DNA of 64,000 bases from Lepraria neglecta (Eukaryota; Ascomycota; Lecanoromycetes; Lecanorales; Stereocaulaceae): positions 3,045,501 through 3,109,500 of the forward strand of contig CM065646.1 in NCBI GenBank assembly GCA_033220425.1, read 5' to 3'. Both the position numbers and the translations under genes were made by a program. The notes beneath the pieces are model-generated. The model saw only the letters and a list, made by a program, of their open reading frames with translations. It was not told the origin of the DNA and searched no databases. This document shows, piece after piece, positions 44,056 to 54,886 of the stretch (positions are counted from its first letter, which is position 1; the number at the start of each line of letters is the position of its first letter).

Positions 44056-44554
44056 TTAACGGAATTGAATCAACTTCCAAGAAACAGACCCCAAATCCAA
44101 TCCAACGATCTGCAATTCTTCCTCCCTCATCTTATTTGGTTCATGAACATTTATCCGTCCGTCCTCCAAGGCTTCAAGAAGCTTTAATACCGAGCATGCT
44201 TTTCCTGATTCCCTACAATTTTCTTCGCACTTTTTGTTTAGGCGGTCTTGCACGCTCATTCTTCGCTTATCAAGTTTGTTTTTGAGACGCCAGACTTCTG
44301 GTCCGGTTGACATGAGCTGCGTGCTGATGGGTGCGAAACCTGCAGGTGAACCTGATGGTGGGTCTGGGTTGGACAAGTAAAGTATGGCTAGGGTGAGAGA
44401 TATAGGAGCCCAAGCTAAGGGGTTTAGAAGAACTACGGTGATGATTAGTTGGATGTAAACAATTGAAGCGGATATTGTTTTGCCTACAGTCTTGTTGTTT
44501 ACTCGGTCTGGCAGACAAAAGTGGCGCTAATCTGGCTATTCTCGACCTCCACAT
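44056..44554 (-). CDS. Met-Trp family small membrane protein, intact copy
   Basis: Exon 1 (44488-44554) encodes MWRSRIARLAPLLSARPSKQ. A 55-bp intron with an AACTAATC branch joins in phase to exon 2 (44056-44432), giving 147 residues. The protein has one helix (LAWAPISLTLAILYLSN), the family block DPPSGSPAGFAPISTQLMST, a basic helical segment VWRLKNKLDKRRMSVQDRL, and the Cys element KKCEENCRESGKACSVLKLL (CX3CX6C). A C-terminal tail ends WKLIQFR. The protein looks like a single-pass membrane protein with a cysteine-bearing soluble tail. No function is known. This copy is the best reference for the family in this window. Confidence 0.7.
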
Positions 44555-44893
44555 GATTGATAGATGTGGGTTCTCGAGACCGTGCGAGGTGTTGAGAAAT
44601 CTGCGGTATATTGTCGGAATCTGTTCATTGCGATTTGTGTGTTGTGAAGAATTTCAAGCAGAGTGGGCTACATTGTCCTTGACGATTGCTTTTAAATCGC
44701 GATATTCTGACTTGGTTAGAAATGATATTTATACCATGTGAATTCTAGTGAGAGAATTGGAGCAGTTTGAATATGCAGTCTCGGTATTTTCTAAATTTTT
44801 TCTCACATCACTTTAATTTACGATGATAGGATATGAACCCAGTATATTTGCCCAGAGTGTAGTTTGTGCTCCAAGTCTTGTCCCGTTCGGCCT

Positions 44894-45485
44894 CTAAAAC
44901 ACCCTTTCTTTTGTCTCCTGTAAATTTCCCTCATCTACGGATTCCTTCGTCTGAGAGCCATCTCCTTTGGGCTTGCCAGATTCGCAGGCGGACATCAGCT
45001 GCCGGCTGATGGGCTCGAGACTTGCAGTTGGGCTGGTCGGCGGCTCGTGTTTGCTCATACTTCTAGTCTTCAATACGTATGCTGGACCGCTCGGCGCGTT
45101 AGTTGGAATTGGTATAGCATACGTGATAGAGAAGCAAAAAAGCCCTGAACGACTCACTGGGTACGGTAGGGCATATGTGGCAACGCAACCACAACAACAA
45201 CCAGTACCTAATAGGCCCAAGGTCGAAGCAGAGCAGCCGGCCTCCGTGGAGATTCCGCAAAATCTACCAACGATGAGCACAATGAACCAGTAATACAAAG
45301 GACTGTTCAGCAAGAGATTCAGCGTTATAATCACCGTGGTTCCACCTTATCCGCTTTTGGACCATGGAAGGTTTGGTCAAGGTAGTTTTGACGGTGGAGG
45401 TTCTAGTCAGTGGGGTGCTAGTCATATGTCGTATTGTGGGGAATAGGACTCGTTTCATTATTGGAGATGCGAATCGCGACGTCAT
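44894..45485 (-). pseudogene. Met-Trp family-related degenerate copy
   Basis: The 44894-45334 frame on the minus strand contains KHEPPTSPTASLEPISRQLM followed by SACESGKPKGD, matching PPSGSxAGFxxIxxQLM of the intact copies, then ends soon after without the CX6C element. A separate upstream frame (to 45485) has an Arg/Thr-rich start, MTSRFASPIMKRVLFPTIRH. I cannot join them with a convincing intron, and no Met-Trp start is evident. It is either a truncated copy or a family member with a changed N-terminus. Confidence 0.45.
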
Positions 45486-46088
45486 GGTTGCGAAGTTGTA
45501 TACGGCGATGGCAGAGGTTTGAAGGATTTGCGAAATTTGAAACAGTTAATGTCTATATTCAAGATTGACTCAGCTTCATCGACGCACATTGACTCTAGGA
45601 ATATTGAGAATTATCCAGTTTAGGATAGTAAAGTTTAGACTCATTCTTGCTCTTCGTGGCTGCCAAAACCTTGGTTCTCGTTACAACTTTGGTACTCGTG
45701 ATGTACTCGCCATTAGAAAAAGGGCCCATAATAAATTACCATGCTTTTCAACGAAGGTTCTTTTTTCGGGCATTGGCTAGTTGGAGCTTTCTCCGGCTTT
45801 TGAGAGTATCAACTTACATCGATTTCGATCGTCGTTATCTCATCAAAAATTGGGTTCGTGCAACGAGGACATCACTTTCATGTCATATGTTTAGTAGAAT
45901 GTGTTACTGTCGAATAGCTGATTCGAGAGGATTTCGCTACCTTCGAACTTTCGAGGGTATCACTCCTAGGAAATTGCAATGTGAGTTTTCTGAAGCAAAA
46001 GAACTTGGGAACATGTCTGTAGTTTTTGTTAAATCTAACATTCCAGCAATATCTGTTTTACACAGATTCCTGATGGCGCCTCTTCTGT
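45486..46088. other. Intergenic, AT-richer
   Basis: No gene is supported. A 150-codon plus-strand frame at 45647-46099 has no family resemblance. Confidence 0.45.
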
Positions 46089-46801
46089 CTAGGAAGTAAG
46101 TCTCGAGAGCACAAAGTCCACAGCTTCTCCCTCAGCTATGCTTCCATTTTCCCTTCCTTCAATGTAAGCTATTGCAAGGCCATACATATTCGAATCCGGA
46201 GTTTCAAACTCCTTGACCAGCTTCGCCGTCTCCGCCCTCTGGTCATGTGAGAATTTCAGACACTCGCTCACTAATGAAACCCATTTGGCATAATCAAAAT
46301 CGACGAGTTTCCGTCGTTGTTGATCTTCTGAAACGATCTTGGATTTTGGACTGGTCTTAGGTCTGAGGTCTAATTTTGGAATTTCAGTGTCCCCACGGTT
46401 GATCGCCGTCACATATTTCAGAATCGAGCATGCTCTCGTCTCTTCCCTGCACGGCTCTTTGTATTTGTTGGGGAGGCAAGAGTAGATAGCGTCGTTTCTT
46501 CTTTTTCGGAATCTTCCAGGAGTTTTATGCTTGCAATTGTAGATTCTGGCGTAGTGCATGGTTTGGCTTTGGCGCTTGGGAGGTAGTCTTTGTATGAATT
46601 TTTCGCGATGAGGCTAAGGCCGCAGAGTGATAATGCATAGAAGCAACCGGCGAAGATATGGTCGTAGTCTGAGGGAAAACTTGTCAATGGGAGGCAAAAG
46701 AGTTAAAAGGGTAACTGCTTACCTTCGGTTCTTTTAGGAACCGCCTTGGTTATCTCTGCTGCCCTCGCGGCCTTCGCTGCTTGCCATATCATTTTCCACA
46801 T
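46089..46801 (-). CDS. Met-Trp family copy with two-frame C-terminus
   Basis: Exon 1 (46723-46801) encodes MWKMIWQAAKAARAAEITKA. A 54-bp GTAAGC...CTCAG intron joins in phase to a frame from 46668 with the helix HIFAGCFYALSLCGLSLIAK and a Lys/Ser/Glu-rich linker, which ends at a stop at 46418. The family Cys element is present in the overlapping frame, NKYKEPCREETRACSILKYV (CX6C), continuing to 46089 (GEAVDFVLSRLTS). One base shift within about 46440-46560 would join them. So this is either a frameshifted copy or a shorter protein with a relic tail. The function is unknown. Confidence 0.5.
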
Positions 46802-46859
46802 TTTCGAGATTGTTGTAGATAGATGTGCCTATCAAAGTATTTGGGAGAACACGATAAGT

Positions 46860-47330
46860 TTAGTTGTGCTTCAGCCGAAAATCTGCAATTAGGGTATAAT
46901 GTCCTTCGATATCATGTTCGCCTGCATTGAGAACATAAGTTTGGTTAGTCACCGGAACCAATCCATGGTCCTGGAGAGCCTTGACGTTAAAAAGTAAGTT
47001 TAGCGTTTGAAGGTCGAGAAATGAGCAGGTTAAATTAACTATTATGAATGATATGACCTCATTCCGAGTTTTATCCCGCATATAGTTCATTTCGGCACGC
47101 AACTTGTCATGCATTCCGTGAATCTCGTGATGAGCGTCTGCAGTGACTAAGAGCTGTGAGATGTAGAGGGGATATGCCTCTTTGAAATGTTTCAAGACTG
47201 TTCAAGATTAGCTCAAAAGCCTGGAGATTGGAGAGGACCACTCACGTCGTGCGCTGAATGAAGACAAGGTGTTAGGAGGTACCCCAGATGTTTTGGTGTG
47301 CTGGTAGGCAATGTGGTCTACAATAGCAAG
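46860..47330 (-). CDS. Hypothetical protein fragment, unnamed
   Basis: A good intron (47198-47245; GTGAGT donor, AGCTAATC branch, ACAG acceptor) joins an upstream exon reading VDHIAYQHTKTSGVPPNTLS to an exon (46860-47197) reading LKHFKEAYPLYISQLL, RDKTRNEVISFIIVNLTCSF and a C-terminus ending FRLKHN. The 5' end is not found: a stop lies just upstream of the first exon unless another intron exists. There is one hydrophobic segment. The local phase-correct splice suggests a real or recently dead gene. Confidence 0.45.
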
Positions 47331-47848
47331 CAATGCGTGGCTCGTGGATCAAGAAGTGGTACTAGATATCAAATAGAGCGGCCTCATTGTGAAAGATTTC
47401 ACATGTGATAGCGAAGATTTGTGTGCCAGACATGAGACCTTGCAAGAAACCCCGCGCCGAGCCTTGGAAGGCTTAAAGTTATCACGGGTGGAAGACTGAT
47501 AGTTTAGAAACCAAGAGTATCGAAAGCATAAAAACGAAACATGAAACAAAGGCAAGTAGATGACCTTGTGGTAACGAGGAATTCAAAACCAATAACTCAA
47601 TCGGCCAAATTCCAATGCAACAGCCTCCACGTGACACGAATGATCTCAGATAAGTGTCATCTTCCAGAAGCCGGTCCGTCCTTGAAACCAATAGAATGGT
47701 TTCCAATCCTCATTTCGCGCCTTAGTCTCGTCTTTCAGCCATGGTACATCCAAGACCAACTTCCCACGATTCTCCCACATATGAACTCCAATTTCCTCCT
47801 CATCATCGTCATCATCTTGCTTCGGTCTGTGCATAGTTGCATTCGCCG
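47331..47848. other. Intergenic
   Basis: Short frames on both strands show no domain; no gene is supported. Confidence 0.4.
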
Positions 47849-48933
47849 CTATTCCCTCATTGTCGTTGTTTTGGCCCTTATGATGATGTCCAAGTGGATG
47901 GTGGAGCGAACGATGTTCGGTGACTTCCCATCAGATTTCAAATGAATGTCGTAGCTTGCGGCGTCTTTTTTAGGCTCGTCGACCTTAGCACCTGAGCCCG
48001 AACCGCCTTGTTTCTGGGCGTCGCTGCTACTGGACGGGTATTTTCCAAGCTGTAGAGGTTGCTCGTTGGTGTTCTTTTGCTCAAACTTGTCTCTTGGCGT
48101 TCTGCTTCTGGAAATATGGGTTGGAGGAGGGGCCGATATTTCGACTTTATGGTTGCGAGAAGCTTGACTCCCCTCGAAGAACTGCTGTAGCGGTATGGAG
48201 GTTCTTTTTCTTGAAGCTTCTGGCGAATTGTCCGTCTCGGTAGTTGGATAATTGTATCTTCGCTCTACAAAAGATTCCTTCCTTAGACCGCGTCCCGCAA
48301 CTGCCATTAATTGGTTCAAAACCACGAATGCCAACTTGAACTTGAGCGCATAGATTCAGTCCTGGATCGAGTAGCTTAAATTCGTCTGGTTTAGGAACAC
48401 CAAGATTGAAACGAGGAGGTCAAAGCCTGCCTAGGAGACCAGACGCAGGAGACGTTTGGATCGACATCGTAGGCGCGGAATATAAAGATCCAATTTGGAA
48501 GGATTAGAAGGAAAGATCCAATGATGATGAATATCAAGATCCGCCGCTGTACTTTGTGGCTGCGGTTCACAAGACGCTGTCGGGAGTAGAGTATAAGGCA
48601 CTCAGCAGTGGCGTAGAGGCTCCAACCGCCGTTGATGATCAGAGTCCAGAAAGGCCAGATTTTGGGACCATATTGTGGCGTGAGAATTTTCAGCACATTG
48701 CCAATTGTGCTGAACCCCAAGTACCGATCATTAGAGTCCAGTAAAGTTCTTACTTTTTCTTGAACACGCGATATATTCCGGCGTTGACGTCCAGGATGAG
48801 CCAAAAGGCCAGTGCGAGGAATGCTTTCGTTGCGTCTTACTCATCAGGCTTCCATTCTGGTGGACCGGACTCGGCATTGGGATAGGGTGAATAGGAAGAC
48901 ATTGGGTGACTCGGACGCCATGACGAGATCCAT
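47849..48933 (-). pseudogene. Decayed multi-pass (7-TM-like) fungal integral membrane protein gene
   Basis: In order on the minus strand: an N-terminus MASESPNV, then (after a frame change near 48900) SGPPEWKPDE, the helix AFLALAFWLILDVNAGIYRV, GNVLKILTPQYGPKIWPFW, NGGWSLYATAECLILYSRQR, the helix RILIFIIIGSFLLILPNWIF, and VSCVWSPRQ. A jump then leads to LLVSILVFLNQTNLSYSIQ, KFKLAFVVLNQLMAVAGRGL and RKESFVERRY, with a Ser-rich tail to 47849. Signs of decay are the frame change, TAA at 48837-48839, loss of the region between WSPR and the last helix with a shift near 48430, and TGA at 48356-48358. The family resembles unnamed fungal integral membrane proteins I know by sequence only. Confidence 0.65.
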
Positions 48934-50009
48934 GCCTAGTTCGGGGGTGCAAAGACAAGAATGGATTTGTGGCTCGTTGTATGTCACATGTGCTTTCTGT
49001 TGCACGATTACCCAATAACGCGAGACAAATTGGTAGAGGTCGCAGACAAAATATAGACACTTGCAAAGAAAAACATGAACAGACACGAAAGGAGATGGGG
49101 AAAGTGTGGGGTTCTTAAGCCCCGTTTGGGGGCCTTACTGAAGAGGCAGCCCATATAGAAATATCCCGGGGCGCGGTATGGGAAAGCTGAATTGGTATGT
49201 ATAAAGGGGTGCTTGAAGAGATATTGTATTCACACTGAATTAGGTGCTGACACTAATACTGAATGGGTGAATTTCCCGGCTACTAAGGGCGACAAGAAAA
49301 CCCCGATTGGATTATTTCGAGTTTCACCTGGAGCAGGATGACGATCTTCGTTTAAGTGTGCCGCGTGCACGGTAAGCGCAGCCTCGTGTTGTTGAGAGAA
49401 CACTCTGATTGATGGGAAGAGCTCGTTAGCCTTAAGGGATTCGCATTTAGGGTTTACCTGTCAGCGCGCTGTAGATCGAAGATCATGTACACAACATCAT
49501 TCGTTGTAGTGTAAAGCACGTGAAAAGGGTGAACAAGTCCCCATGAATGACAATGAGCGACTGTCAATGCAAGGGCGCAATCTTCCAGCACGCCTGAGGA
49601 ATACTTGATGACTGAACCGCTGATGCAGACACTACGGAGCCTTCGTAGGAGGCACAGCTTGCAGGATGATGTCGAACCTGCATTACCTTAGGTTGTTATT
49701 AAAATTGTTTCATTTGATTTTCGCGGAGGGATTGTTTTGCCAAGCCAGACGATTCGCGCTATCCGTATGAAGTTAGTCACGTCAATATATACGGACTTTA
49801 ACCCTAAGGCCGATCTCGGATGTCATCAACGAGAATTCCTGTAAGCAAAACCGACCAGCACCGATTGTCTCCTGAGTCAGGGGCAGGACATCCCTTCTTT
49901 GGATGATCGACCATCTGGCATGCCGTCTGTCTTGAAATCGAACATACATACACGAATCTTGCGCCCGTTGAGCAGTTGGAAGGGAACCAGTCGAAGCTTC
50001 TCCGCAAAA
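48934..50009. other. Intergenic
   Basis: 1.08 kb between the decayed membrane gene and the aminotransferase. No gene found; the last few hundred bases hold the aminotransferase promoter. Confidence 0.5.
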
Positions 50010-51526
50010 ATGGTGCGAAGTGATCCTTTTCGCCCTGCAAAGAGGATTGCAGGCCAGAAGCAAGATGTGTGGTGAGTCCTGCAGAGAGATGCTATCCTGC
50101 AATGCCCTGGCAGGAGCCCACCAAATCTCTTCAAGTCATGGCTAACATCCTCTCAGGACTATTGTCAACGAGGCAGCCACGGCATCTCCGGTGCAGCCAA
50201 TCATAAACATGGGTCAAGGCTTTTTGTGAGTACGCAACACCATACTGCAACCATTTTAAGACCAGTCCATTGATCCGACCCAGCGGCTACAATCCCCCCA
50301 AATACGTGACAGACGCTGCAAAAGATGCTCTGAACAAGGTGGAATGCAATCAGTACTCTCCCACAAAGGTACAAAGACACACGTCCTCAGCTATGGGCAT
50401 CGGCTAAAGAGAAAATAGGGTCGGCCACGCCTGAAGAACGCTATAGCGGACTCATACTCGCCATTCTTTGGTAGGCAGCTCGATCCAAATACAGAAGTCA
50501 CCATCACTACAGGAGCAAACGAAGGCATGCTCAGTGCCTTTATGGCATTCATAGAGCCAGGCGACGAGGTCATCGTCTTCGAGCCATTCTTCGACCAGCA
50601 TGTACCACCATGATATTACCCCTACACCCCAACTAAAACCTGCCAGATACATCTCCAACATCGAAATGCCCGGCGGCAAAATCCGCTACGTCCCCCTCCA
50701 ACCCCCAAAAGACGGTGCCACACAGACTACCTCCGCAGCGGACTGGACAATCGATATGGCTGCCCTTGAGAATGCCATCAACGACAAGACCCGTATGATC
50801 GTCCTCAATACCCCCCACAACCCTGTCGGAAAAGTGTTCTCAAAGACTGAGCTCGAAGCCATAGGCGCTCTTTGCGTGAAACATAACATTCTGATCCTCT
50901 CCGACGAGGTCTACGACCGCCTTTATTATGTCCCTTTTACCCGCATCGCTACTATGTCTCCGGAAATAGCAGCATTGACGCTCACAGTCGGCTCTGCGGG
51001 GAAGAACTTTTACGCAACAGGCTGGCGTGTGGGGTGGCTCATCGGGCCTGAGCATTTGATCAAATACGTTTCGGCCGCCCATACACGAATATGTTACAGC
51101 AGCGTCTCTCCACTCCAAGAGGCCGCAGCCGTGGGCTTCGAAGACGCAGACAAGGAAGGCTTCTGGGACCAAAGTAAGAAGGAAATGAAAGACAAAATGA
51201 CACGCTTCTGCTCTATTTTCGACGAACTCGGTCTCACCTACAGTGACCCGGAAGGTGGATATTTCGTTCTCGCAAATCTGGGAAAAGTAAGATTGCCTGG
51301 GGATTATAAGTTCCCACCACATGTGGCGGACAGGCCAAGGGATTTCAAGATGAGCTGGTTCTTAATCATGGAACTAGGTGTGGCTGCCATTCCTCCAACA
51401 GAGTTTTATACGCCGGAGAACGCACATCTGGCAGAGGATTGGCTTAGATTTGCGGTCTGCAAGAACGATGATGTTCTTGAAGGAGCCAAAAAGCGATTGA
51501 GGGGGTTGAAGAAGTATATGACTTAA
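50010..51526 (+). CDS. BNA3: Kynurenine aminotransferase-like PLP enzyme (BNA3 type)
   Basis: Five exons, 50010-50071, 50157-50225, 50284-50368, 50419-50597 and 50647-51526, give 424 residues, near yeast Bna3 (444). The start MVRSDPFRPAKRIAGQKQDV joins to TIVNEAATASPVQPIINMGQ. Class I aminotransferase marks are NTPHNPVGKVFSK, ILSDEVYDRL and the PLP-lysine region SAGKNFYATGWRVGWLIGPE. The intron 50598-50646 only fits as GC-AG (donor GCATGT, AACTAAAAC branch), joining FFDQ to YISNIEMPGGK. By family it converts kynurenine to kynurenic acid and related keto-acid exchanges; the exact substrate is inferred. The gene is complete. Confidence 0.9.
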
Positions 51527-52156
51527 CTACGAAAGCTATGAGAGCTATGATTCTGATGATGTTATGGTATAGATTCTTCACGGAGAGCAGTTGAGCGCTC
51601 TCAAGAGCATCATAGATAGCATTACTAAGGGCTAAGACCCTATTTCAACACGAGAATAGAACTACTTTTTTACAAAATGAGCGAGATGTGTAGTCGTACG
51701 TGATCGTTGGAAAACAGATGATTAAATACACATCATCAAGGAATGTCTGTCCGTTTATTGGCAAAGTTTCAACATAGATCAAAGCCCAAAATACCACCAA
51801 ATTCTGCAGAAAATAGATGCTGACAAAATGTCAAATGTAGAGAATTGAGAGCAGCAATGTGTCAATACCAGGTTGTTAGGTAAAGACAACTCACAAGATA
51901 CCGGGTCCTTTGAAGCAGAAGGAACCGGATTTGGGGAAATTAGAACTGATGATCCGGTTGCATTGGCTGTGTCAGTAACAGGGTAAGTGACCTAGAATCT
52001 ATGGAAATTTCAGAGGTTCAGGTCCCCTTTATGCACTCTTAGGGATGCATTAGATGGGATGCAACCCTCATATCCGCACGCAAGTCGGTCTTATTCAATT
52101 CCTAACACACGTGTCCTAAGGCATCTATTCTCTACTAATGCCTGGCCTCCTTCCCC
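51527..52156. other. 3' intergenic between convergent genes
   Basis: 630 bases without a gene. Confidence 0.5.
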
Positions 52157-54886
52157 CTATCTCCTCCGCCGCTTGGCCCTCGGCTCTGGCTCTGGAGTAG
52201 TCTCCTGCTCCACGGTCCCCAGAACTTCTTCTTCTTCTCCAGCCATTTCATCAACATCCTCCAAAGCTCCACTTCCACCTCTCAATCTCGCAACCGGGCC
52301 CTTGAGCGGTGGCTCTTCGGCCGCTCGCTCTGCGTTCCTCCACTCACTGATATGGGGTTCCACGGCTTCAAACATCTCCCTCGCGTCTTTTACTACGCTA
52401 ACATCTTCCTTGCCCTTCTCCACAACTTCTTGCTCTTCTGAGTCGTTATCGTCATCAGCTCCACCATTCCCGCCGTTCGTCTCGGCTTTCTCAGCTGTTC
52501 TTAGCCGAGTCCGCATAGCAGACCCGAAGCCGCGATTGGTGGGCAGGTCCGGATTGTACATAATTGCGTTTGCGAACATGCGCATTAGCTCTTTTTCTAG
52601 TTGAGCGGAGTTGATGATGCCTTTTGGGGGGACGACATCAATTGTTTCGGGAATCCAGACAGTGGAAGAGGTCCCTACGTCCTCGATGTTTTCAGCTGCA
52701 GCTACCAATGCCTTGGCGCCAGCATTGATGGCGGCCTTGATGGATTTGAGATCTTGAGGTCGAGAGACAAGGTCCTTATACCCTGGTGCTTCCCGCTCGG
52801 TGAGAGGTCTGCCAAATACATTTGCAACTTTATTGGCCAAAATGTCGTTCATAATGGTGGCTGAGATGCGTGGGAAGTTACGGGTACCCAAGACGTAACC
52901 AGGTCTAGAGGCTACTGTTGCAGATGGTGCTGGAGACGGTGACGACGGTGGAAGTATGGAAAGGTCTTCCCGTTTGCGCTTGATGGTTGTGCGAGTCGAA
53001 TCAGTGATTTCCAGCCCTCGAATAGTACCCCTGCGCTGGCGTGTAGACTTTCGTGAGCCTTCATCTGCGGTGTGGGAGGCTATTGATGTGTCATCTTCGT
53101 GGACTGAGGTTCCTGATGGCTCTGGTTTAATCTTGCGAGTCGAAGATGGCTGATTATCCATGACTGTTTCATCTGTTTGAGAGGCAACTGAATGACTTCG
53201 AGTGCGTGCTCGGGCAGAATTTGCTACGGTAGAGGATGCTACACTACCCGCCCGGCCTCTACGACCCCTCTTTGCTGTGGTACGAAATTGTGTTCTACGA
53301 GTAGATTTTGCTCCTGCGCCTTCTCCCGGCGAGTCGGTAGAAGAGGGATGAGTCTTTTGATTTCGAGTGCCTCTTGTGCGACTCTCTGGTGATGGTGATG
53401 GAGCCTTTTCGCTTATTGGACTGACGGAAGGGCGAACCGGTGAAGGCTGCCGCACGGATCCAGGAGTATCCTTCCATCTCGTGGAGGACGCCGACGTGAG
53501 GATAGGAGAAGGCCTTGGAGGACGTTGCCTGCCTGATGCATTTGACATCGGCGTATGCAAGTCAGCGAATCTAGAAACTTTGCCCCGCGCGTAAGGCGTA
53601 TGAACGGCTGATTGCTGGTAGTATCCTGGACTCTGATTGTACCCTGGATGCTGTGAATACGATGGCAATTGCGATGGGTAATGCTGCCCATGGGGGTAAG
53701 GCGAGCCCTGACCAGGGCTTCCTAGAGGACCTTGGTAGGGTGGCATAGCTCCATGATGTTGACTATAGTTTTGACCGTATTGTGAATATGCCACAGGGTA
53801 GGGAGATTGATTGTCATAGTAAGGATAAGGCCTTTGCATGTAGTTTTGGGGCGGCGCAAGTTGGTGTGGATGCTGCTGGGAGCCAGTATGCTGAACTGGC
53901 CGTGACGGTGGTACCGTGGGACTGGCTCTGTACTGTTGACCAGCCATATCGGCGAGCGCATCCAAAGGTCCTGTTTGGGACCCAGAGACCGAAGAGCGGA
54001 GCAGGCCTTGGGGTCCTGGGAGGACAATCGGTGAAGCTGAGGAGCGCTCAGGCCTAGGCAACGGCGTTTGATTCGAACGAGGGCTTGGGAGAGGTGCGGG
54101 GTGAGATTGTGACTGGTTCGGAGGTAGTAGCCTGCGGTTGATTTCGGACGAAGGCGAACCCATTGGATACCCATGATGCTGCATAGGCGGTAGAAAGGGT
54201 GCACCATTCTCCGTTGACCCAGGTTTCTGACCATGCTTCTGGTCGCCGTAAGCTTCCCCTGAGGTTGGAGCCTGTGGGCCCGGTACATAGCCATTGATAA
54301 CCGCTCCAGCCGTGTTAGTTTCTGGATTAGGACCGTGCAGTTGATGATCTTGCGAGGACGTTGGCCTTGAAGTCACAGCTGCTCGTGGCTTATCACCTTC
54401 ATCGTCATGTCGTAGTAGTGTCTTTATTGACGATACGCCCCTAGAGTCCTGCCTCTCCATCTCTTGAATCTCTCTTTGAAGTGACCGATACTTTCGCTCT
54501 TCATCTTTAATAGACTCGATAGCATGTTCTCGGTACCGAAAATAAAGGCGGTTCACCAGCTGGGGCAACAGATGTGAATATTGAAGCGCCTCTTCCATAG
54601 TTTCCAAGGGCGGACTTGAGAGCTTTCGCTTCCGTGGGTTCTCTTGGGGCTGCTGGCGGCCAGTCTCTGCCTTTGCTTCTTCTTTCAATAGGCGAAGGTA
54701 GAGACTTTTGAGTGAGTCGGGCTCGAGACGGTCAAGTTCAAGGGCGTCTGTTTCGCGCAGTTGGTCATTTCTCTTTAAAGCCTCCGAGACTTTGACAAAG
54801 GAAGGCGGGTTATTGTCCGAGAATGGATGTAGCGTTTGGAAGAGTAGAAAGCTTTCTAGTGGAGTATGTAGGTCTGGCGCCATCAT
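52157..54886 (-). CDS. BRD8-like bromodomain protein (probable NuA4 complex subunit)
   Basis: This is a single 909-residue exon. The N-terminal block MMAPDLHTPLESFLLFQTLH and LYLRLLKEEAKAE, followed by a charged coiled coil (ESIKDEERKYRSLQREIQEM), is what fungal BRD8-type proteins show. A long Pro/Gln/Ser/Tyr-rich disordered middle follows (about residues 160-640). The bromodomain is near residues 670-790: ILANKVANVFGRPLTEREAP, RPQDLKSIKAAI (ZA loop), and MFANAIMYNPDLP with the acetyl-lysine-binding Asn. The C-terminus is acidic, then basic (EPRAKRRRR, a nuclear-localisation type end). By family it would read acetylated histones within NuA4; complex membership is inferred. Confidence 0.82.
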   Translation of the reverse strand: MMAPDLHTPLESFLLFQTLHPFSDNNPPSFVKVSEALKRNDQLRETDALELDRLEPDSLKSLYLRLLKEEAKAETGRQQPQENPRKRKLSSPPLETMEEALQYSHLLPQLVNRLYFRYREHAIESIKDEERKYRSLQREIQEMERQDSRGVSSIKTLLRHDDEGDKPRAAVTSRPTSSQDHQLHGPNPETNTAGAVINGYVPGPQAPTSGEAYGDQKHGQKPGSTENGAPFLPPMQHHGYPMGSPSSEINRRLLPPNQSQSHPAPLPSPRSNQTPLPRPERSSASPIVLPGPQGLLRSSVSGSQTGPLDALADMAGQQYRASPTVPPSRPVQHTGSQQHPHQLAPPQNYMQRPYPYYDNQSPYPVAYSQYGQNYSQHHGAMPPYQGPLGSPGQGSPYPHGQHYPSQLPSYSQHPGYNQSPGYYQQSAVHTPYARGKVSRFADLHTPMSNASGRQRPPRPSPILTSASSTRWKDTPGSVRQPSPVRPSVSPISEKAPSPSPESRTRGTRNQKTHPSSTDSPGEGAGAKSTRRTQFRTTAKRGRRGRAGSVASSTVANSARARTRSHSVASQTDETVMDNQPSSTRKIKPEPSGTSVHEDDTSIASHTADEGSRKSTRQRRGTIRGLEITDSTRTTIKRKREDLSILPPSSPSPAPSATVASRPGYVLGTRNFPRISATIMNDILANKVANVFGRPLTEREAPGYKDLVSRPQDLKSIKAAINAGAKALVAAAENIEDVGTSSTVWIPETIDVVPPKGIINSAQLEKELMRMFANAIMYNPDLPTNRGFGSAMRTRLRTAEKAETNGGNGGADDDNDSEEQEVVEKGKEDVSVVKDAREMFEAVEPHISEWRNAERAAEEPPLKGPVARLRGGSGALEDVDEMAGEEEEVLGTVEQETTPEPEPRAKRRRR

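Noticed and set aside
44967-45293. 108-codon plus-strand frame with a good hydrophobic segment
   Set aside because: It is opposite the truncated Met-Trp family copy, whose PPTSPTASLEPISRQLM block gives the minus strand stronger support.
42478-46801. Met-Trp family as mitochondrial presequence proteins
   Set aside because: Arg-containing starts such as MWRSRIARLAPLL look presequence-like, but other copies (MWKMIWQAAKAARAAE) contain acids and no cleavage motif is shared.
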